From: Mytilus californianus
Taxonomy: Eukaryota; Mollusca; Bivalvia; Mytilida; Mytilidae
Assembly (NCBI RefSeq): GCF_021869535.1
Contig: NW_026262593.1
Span: 58,612,318-58,676,317, forward strand
DNA: 64,000 nucleotides
Direction of reading: 5' to 3'
The position numbers and the translations under genes are program-made. Below the pieces are notes generated by a model. It saw only the letters and a program-made list of their open reading frames with translations, was not told where the DNA came from and searched no databases. Shown here piece by piece: positions 58,361 through 64,000 of this stretch (the first letter of the stretch is position 1; each line of letters begins with the position of its first letter).

Positions 58361-59654
58361 CTGAAATGTTTGGAAACATGTGCAACACGGTATTTGATAT
58401 TCTAAAAATTACAACAATACAGATGATTGTAATTACAAGCCCTGTTTGTTTCACCTGACGTCCTTTCCTGCTTTAACCTTAAAACAGTTGTATGTATGCT
58501 AACGTTTGATTCTTCAACATTCTTCATCTATCAATCGCATGTACATCGTTGTTAGACTGTGTATCTAATTGTTAGCTTTCCTTTTCTCTCTATCGGCTAC
58601 TTCTTACGGAGTATCAATTTTTCAGAAGGTTCGTTATGCAAAAGAACGTAAATATTTTTATAACGAAAAACTTCATAATGGAACACATAAAAAAAAAATA
58701 TTAAATGTTAACTCGGAAACAGAAAGTATGATTTCTCATGATACAATTAAATGTAAATTGATATTTCAAGGCCATATTTACTGGATATTATCATATATAA
58801 AAAGACATAATTTTTTTTCTGTTTTTTGTACCGGAACTGTACACAAGTTACTTTGGGCATTTTGAAAATCTGGCTTTCTGTCATGTTCATGATTTGCCAT
58901 TTGGCATATTGTTTGAAGGACATAAGACCATAATAAAGTGTAAGACATCATGATTTTTATGTGAGCAGAATGAGTATACTTTGAACTATAATAGAATTAC
59001 ATATGTCTCTGTTTATAGTTTATGTAGACTATTTTGTGATACGGTGTTACTCGGTATTGTTTTTTTGCAGCTTTCATAGTAATTTGCTTTTCCAGACTTA
59101 GTTTGTAATTGAATCTTTTATTACCGTTCGTTCTTTTAATAATTGAGATGAAAATAGAAGGGACATAAAGATTGGCCAGAAACTAGTTCGACCCACCAGC
59201 ATTACATGTGACTGTCTGAAGTAAGGAACATCGTCAGTTTCTGTCTTTGTTAATGTCAACGTGGTGTTTAATGGAGCCCTTTAAGATTCAGTTGTTGATA
59301 GCGAATACTTGTAAACCTTTGCAAATACTTTCCTCACTTATCTAGACGCTTTGCCATTTAGAGTTTGATATATCGCACAAATATTATATCCTATATGGCT
59401 TTAGATGTAATTAGCTTTATTTTTGTAAAAACTTCAGCTATTCAGACAAACTTCGTGTGACGACTTATGTAGTCCTGAACTCCAGATAATGTTAGCATGA
59501 TTGCATGTAATATTGATATTCAATCAATGAAATCGTTAATCAACTAAAAAATAATTAGAAATTATTTCAACTATTACTTACTAATTAAAACAATTCATGA
59601 TTTTTTGGATTTTGTATAGTTGATAAATAAAAGGTAATACATATACATATATAC

Positions 59655-59929
59655 CTTTTCCTTCTCTTCTGACTTGCTGAATAAAGTTAGCAGCAGATTC
59701 ACTGTTTGATTAACTGTTTCAGTCTTTTCGACTGTTTCCTTGTTCACTGATTGTGGTCTGCTCACAGTTGTCCATGTTTCTGAGCTATCACCATGCTGTA
59801 GATAGTAGAGCAGTCTTTCTAGAAGATTTATAAGTCTATGTAATCTTGCTTCATATTCCGATTGTCTTACTATGTTCGAATGATGCAGCCGTGGATCGAC
59901 AGCCACTTTTCGACCTCTGTGTAGTTTTT
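59655..59929 (-). CDS. Exon A of the KY-like gene (copy 2)
   Basis: The acceptor TTTATCTAG and donor GTATAT bound 275 nt. Entry is phase 1, compatible with a donor at 60355 in the upstream exon; exit is phase 0 into exon B. Encodes HRGRKVAVDPRLHHSNIVRQ, SEYEARLHRLINLLERLLYY (helical heptads) and ETVEKTETVNQTVNLLLTLF. Open here, nonsense in copy 1. Confidence 0.6.
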
Positions 59930-60355
59930 CTAGATAAACATACAATTGAAATAGAAGAGGAAGTCAGAGTAATATTTGTTTAAATCTGAGATTTCCCGCT
60001 GGATTGACACGTATTTTCTTTTGTGTCAGCGTGAAATTTAGGGTTTAGTGTTCTTCAACGTTTGGTATTATTCAATTTCCAACGATTAGTTTCAAGCAAA
60101 ACAAACGAGAAATAAATAGAATTCTAAATGTGCACAAATGGCATCAAATTAATTTTGGTACCTTTACATTTTAATTACATTGTACTGTAATTAAAGTGAT
60201 ATAAAGGAAGGAACCTACAAAATTATCCAAAGTAGATCGACTGAACTATTGTTCTAAAAACAATAGGATTTGCTGCCGTATATCAATATAAAAAATGTTT
60301 TTGTATAGCTAACTTGAAAAACAAAAAACATATAAAAAACAAAACTATCCATTAC

Positions 60356-60524
60356 TTTGTTTAATGTTGAGAATTGCAGCTTTTCCTCTAGCTCTCTGAA
60401 CATCTAGGTCAACCTCTGTTATTTTCTTGCTGGCACAGTCCTGAATACGGAATAATATTTCGTTAACGTTCTTGCCTTCTATTGATGTGTTTAACATCTT
60501 ACGAGCTGTTCTGATACCACAGTT
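60356..60524 (-). CDS. Helical exon of the KY-like gene
   Basis: The acceptor TTTTTTCAATTGAAG follows a T-rich tract. Phase 0 entry joins exon 61330-62458. Encodes NCGIRTARKMLNTSIEGKNV and ITEVDLDVQRARGKAAILNI. Two endings are possible: donor GTAATG at 60355 (phase 1, fits exon A) or read-through to TAG at 60345-60347 as a terminal exon. Not part of the duplicated segment. Confidence 0.6.
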
Positions 60525-61329
60525 CTTCAATTGAAAAAAAAAACAACAATAACCATATTATCCACACATATTTATATCAGATCAAAGCATCTATTGAATT
60601 CATTGTATCTGATTGCAGTTGATTTTGCATATTACATGAAAACTGGCAAATACAACAGCAATTATTCATTAAAGACTTATACAACATCTCGGTATCCTTC
60701 TGAGCAAACATTCAAGCAAATTCAATAACAAGTCAAAAACATATGATTTTATATACATCAAACAACATATATACGTATGTTCATATATTTCTGATCTCAA
60801 GTCTAAGCTGATGAAAGTCTATAGTCCAAAATTCATAACTATCTGCTGAACAAAAATCGGTTTCATAAGTTTATTTCGGTTCGATTAGTACATTGGATGC
60901 ACGTTAGGAGGAGAAAAACCAATGCAATGCATTCAGAAATGTAACGTCAATTTTGATTGGAAAGGGTCTGTCGCAACAATCCAATTACTTTGATTAATTT
61001 AATTTGAAAGTTGACTTCAATTTAATCTTCTTTATCCAACTCTAACCCTTGGCAAGAATTGAACGTTAATTTTCATTAATTGGTCGACGGTTTCCAGAGA
61101 AAATAGTAGTAGTAGTAGTAGTAGTAGTAGCAATATCCGATGCCAAGTTTCGAAAGAAGAAAAAAACGAGAACATACCTCAACGAACAAAATTTGTTCTA
61201 TACAGGGTAGGGTCCAAAGCAACGTATTTACTTGAAAAAAAATGATTTTCATGTTTTATGTTAAAATTTATGCAAAAGGCCCTTATTTCTTGCCCTGTAA
61301 GTATCCACATCAGTTAATCGTATACATAC
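60525..61329 (-). other. Intron of the KY-like gene
   Basis: Contains a (TAG)9-type microsatellite at about 61104-61130. No other recognised element. Confidence 0.5.
61104..61130 (+). repeat. (TAG)n microsatellite
   Basis: About nine uninterrupted TAG/AGT units. Confidence 0.9.
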
Positions 61330-62458
61330 CTCGTGCGATTCTTGCAAAGGAAGTTCATCGTAGATCAACAGGTAATAACATGCCGTTTTTGTCTCCGATT
61401 CTAAATATCCATTCGTTTCAGTACAAATCTGCAATATGTACTGTCCTGGGGTTTCTGGTGGGAATACGTCAATCACTACCTCTTTGTATGTTCTCCTTTG
61501 TACTAAACAACACTGGGTTATTTCATTGGTCACTTCGTAATCCTCGGAATGGTTCGATGTTGCTTCTGAAGACAACACATTTGCTTTTATGGAAATTAAA
61601 TCAGACATTCTATTATCTATCCGGAATTTAATCTGAAAATGTCTGCTCAATACGATGTGCAGTATTCCAGATCTGCATGATGGATGAGATAGCCCAGAGA
61701 AGTACATGAACGGACCAGGTCCCAGGCCAATAGCGCTAGTATTAATCGGAAGCGGAACAGGGTCAGGATGACAAACATTGCAATCGATATCAAAATCAAG
61801 TACTTTAAGTAGTGGCTCGCCATATTTACCGGCATAAAATACAAGTTTGTATGTACCAGTATAAGGAAACAGTATATCACATGTCCATGTTGATTCGTTT
61901 CTTATAAGATAAACAAACTTTTGTAAAAAGTTATCATTTTCAATTTTTAAATCTAAGTCTGTCTCAACCAGTTCTAAATTATACCATAGTACCAGTTCAT
62001 ATACGGATTCGTATGTTCCCATAAAACCCAGCGTTATTCTGCCATCGTCACAGATTATCCGATGGCTTAAATGAGTAGTAAGTTTTAGACCCGTTCTCCA
62101 CCAAGGAGGAAAGAACATTTCATGGTCTATGAACTGTTCTTGTGTTATTGATTCAAGGAGCAACTGCCATTTTTCTTCATCAGGGAAGCATTCGTAGATA
62201 AAATATTCTGGATTTGACAATACATAATGATCTAAGAATGTTTTCTTTATCATCTTATTTGTATCTGAATTGATTTCATTGTATGTTTTAAACATGTCTT
62301 TTGGTATATTCCCCGATAGTGTTCGACATATGCGATATGGATGAACAATCTGCCACGTGTCTTTAATAAAAACTGCTACCCATGCGCAAGGAAGTAACTT
62401 ATTTCCATCGTCACTCCTACAGACACCACTTATCTTGTCACATTTAATACCAGCAGCC
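61330..62458 (-). CDS. KY/hillarin-like protein, main exon (end of transglutaminase-like domain plus KY domain)
   Basis: Acceptor ATTATTTTGCAG, donor GTATGT; phase 2 entry, phase 0 exit, 376 whole codons, fully open. It starts AAGIKCDKISGVC..CAWVAVFIKDTWQIVHPY, the second half of a transglutaminase-like fold. It then has the signature that follows this fold in kyphoscoliosis peptidase and hillarin, FLDHYVLSNPEYFIYECFPD-EEKWQLL, then FFPPWWRTGLKLTTH, and two beta-rich regions (TLGFMGTYESVYELVLWYNL; HFQIKFRIDNRM.. to GQYILQICTE). In known members these proteins are cytoskeleton-associated (KY at the muscle Z-disc, hillarin at septins). Here the His of the usual HAWN motif is Cys (CAWV) and the Asp 15 residues later is His, so I infer a non-catalytic scaffold protein. 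Confidence 0.8.
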
Positions 62459-63425
62459 CTGCAAAATAATATGGAGTAAGCTAAGAAGACGAAATGTGTT
62501 ACATTCTCTCCATTTGTAGTTTGACATTATGAGTCATTCTGATTATTATGAATTTCATTTACACCGTGGTGACGTCATTAAATGACTTACATATTACAAA
62601 ATAACACTCACTGACATGTATACAGAATATTTTAGAATAAACGTAAAAAATAAACGGACTTTTTTCTTTTTACCAAAAAAAAAAAAAATGGGTAACATTG
62701 CTTAATTATAATTCGTACGTATAGTTAATGTATATCAGTAGCAATATCCGGAGAACCGAAATAATTCATACATTATAAGAGAAGCGGAAGAAGATAAGCT
62801 GACAAGGCCATGACAAAAATCGAACAATGACCAAATGAGAAATAACAGTCAACATAAGTACTGGTCGTAAAATGCATTAGAATAGTTAATGGTACCTACG
62901 GTTCAACAGGAAAACAAACTCAACTAAAAAACCTAAAATGCTAACCATTACAAATATATGAATATGGATGTGAGATATGTTCGATACTTCAGTAAAGTAT
63001 AAGTTATGCTGTTTCTCCGAATTTCTCTAAGAAATGTTTACCAGATGAAATATATATGGACGCATTAACGTAAATATTTCCTTTTCATGTTGGTTCGGCT
63101 CAATACCCGACTTTGATATTTGGGCAGTAAAATTTGAATACACGAAATCTGCTGCACTCGAGGAGCTCTCGTGGATTCACACACAGACGCAGAAAAAGAC
63201 CCAAAAGGATTAGATCCTTAATGTGGTTCTTTCGGGTCCGATATTGTCAGACAAGGTATTAAGAATTTTGTACTGTGTTGTTTGTATGTCTTTGTTCGAT
63301 TTCATTAGCACTGATCTTTCAATTTGGATAACATAACTTTATAACAACTGTTGTTCTAATCGTTATATTTTACACCAACCCGACCAGTTTCAATCTATTC
63401 AGTAGTACATATTCTTTAAACATAC
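62459..63425 (-). other. Intron of the KY-like gene
   Basis: About 62770-62850 (AAGAGAAGCGGAAGAAGATA, GACAAGGCCATGACAAAAAT) is a degenerate Penelope-tail-like repeat. A 13-nt A run lies near 62675. Nothing else. Confidence 0.45.
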
Positions 63426-63703
63426 CAACATAATAAGATAAATATTGTGGTACTGGTAGTTTTATGTTGCCGTAAAAGTCTAACCAATACATCCGGGGTT
63501 CTTCCTTGTCCTTCAGCAGATCTGTATGACAGAGGAGAAGATGGAGGTGGCTCTAAATCCTCAACTGTATCATTACCCAATGCATCTGCCAACCAAATTA
63601 TAAAGGATCTGATCAGTAGAATGTCACTGTCTGGATGGTTTGGTATTGGTTCTTTTAGATAATCTCTTAGCTCCCTAAAACTGTTCAGTGCTATCCGTGG
63701 TAC
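63426..63703 (-). CDS. KY/hillarin-like protein, upstream exon (start of transglutaminase-like domain)
   Basis: Acceptor TCAATTCAG, donor GTATGT; phase 0 entry, phase 2 exit completing Trp with the next exon. Encodes VPRIALNSFRELRDYLKEPI, LLIRSFIIWLADALGNDTVE, EPPPSSPLSYRSAEGQGRTP and TTSTTIFILLC. The I-R-S-F-I-I-W-L-A segment corresponds to the KARAIFxWI helix of the family; PPxSPLxYxxxxxxGR-x-x precedes the catalytic Cys in relatives, but Thr/Ser occupy that spot here. The 5' exons lie beyond the right edge. Confidence 0.75.
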
Positions 63704-64000
63704 CTGAATTGACACAAAAGATTTCAGTATTTTTTAAAGCTTTTCGTCAAGTCTTTTTATCAAAAGAGCACATATTTTTTTCTGTACACCTGTCCAGCTT
63801 ACCAACAATCCAAGATATGAGATAATATTGCAATTTCTTGTATTACTTCAGTCAACAAAATTATCGTTGTGGATTTAATAACGTTCTGCACATATGAAAG
63901 CATTATTAAATTCTATATGTGCGTGTCCCAAGTCATGTGCCTATAATTCAGTGGTTGTTTTGGTCACAGTCTATCATATTTGTTTTCGTTTATTCGTTTT
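63704..64000 (-). other. Intron upstream of the KY-like exon
   Basis: AT-rich, no feature seen before the window ends. Confidence 0.5.

Larger units (their letters stand above)
50951..60262. repeat. Large tandem duplication, copy 2 (about 9.3 kb)
   Basis: A few percent diverged from copy 1 by eye. Longer by about 228 bp, mainly through a MITE (55007-55212) and a 66-bp stretch missing from copy 1, partly offset by a roughly 40-bp stretch missing here near 56214. It starts within the CTTGGCGTCCGTC block and ends after GATCGACTGAACTATTG. Confidence 0.9.

Noticed and set aside
1-64000. tRNA, rRNA or other structured RNA genes
   Set aside because: None recognised by eye on either strand; a tRNAscan/Infernal run would be needed to exclude them.

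Overview
The window looks like nuclear DNA from a marine mussel (Mytilus or a close relative). It is AT-rich, its genes are broken by long introns with GT..AG borders, and it is littered with dispersed repeats I associate with Mytilus and other bivalves: the palindromic 'AGCTCCCCTGG..AAAGGGCCAAGTGA / CTTGGCGTCCGTC' family, the 'GATGTGGTATGAGTGCCAATGAGAC' family, the 'ACGCGCGTCTGGCG' family, and Penelope-like retroelement fragments with a YIDD reverse transcriptase. There is no prokaryotic signal. Assignment below 'mytilid mussel' cannot be made from the sequence alone.

Left part (458-29782, + strand): the 3' portion of one very large gene. I resolved 23 exons by splice sites, and every exon-to-exon phase matches. 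They encode about 1570 residues of a secreted or ectodomain-type protein built from about eleven repeats of a fibronectin-III-like or similar beta-sandwich module. The recurring signatures are W-x-x-F-x-D-x-x-SGI-x-x-Y-x-W-x-x-G and SDGVxIDxxPP. The reading frame is broken five times: TAG at 5669, a precise 217-bp MITE inside an exon at 6507-6723, a one-base frameshift near 8563, TAG at 9952, and a frameshift near 24637. The rest is clean. I read it as a young pseudogene, or as a locus whose left part is dead. The introns hold a Penelope-like element, a piggyBac-type MITE, a 26-bp minisatellite and assorted mussel repeats.

Middle part (29783-41375): almost gene-free. It holds a roughly 1.9-kb terminal-inverted-repeat element that contains a 48-bp minisatellite, itself interrupted by a SINE-like element with a 9-bp target duplication. 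It also holds a nearly identical 1.76-kb/1.32-kb tandem duplication, foldback elements, a 27-nt G tract, and one probable small intronless gene on the - strand (38836-39330).

Right part (41376-64000): a nested tandem duplication. A 2.05-kb repeat unit is present twice within each of two copies of a segment of about 9.1-9.3 kb (41867-50950 and 50951-60262). The - strand carries the 3' half of a kyphoscoliosis-peptidase/hillarin-like gene entering from the right edge. Its exons at 63426-63703 and 61330-62458 encode the transglutaminase-like and KY-type domains, but all three catalytic-triad positions appear substituted. The gene continues through 60356-60524 into the duplicated segment, where three further phase-compatible exons (59655-59929, 58211-58360, 56472-56588) each have a paralogous copy about 9.3 kb away (50342-50616 with a nonsense codon, 48898-49047, 47221-47337). 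The duplication has therefore copied the 3' exons of this gene. All identifications are by eye; no database or alignment was run.
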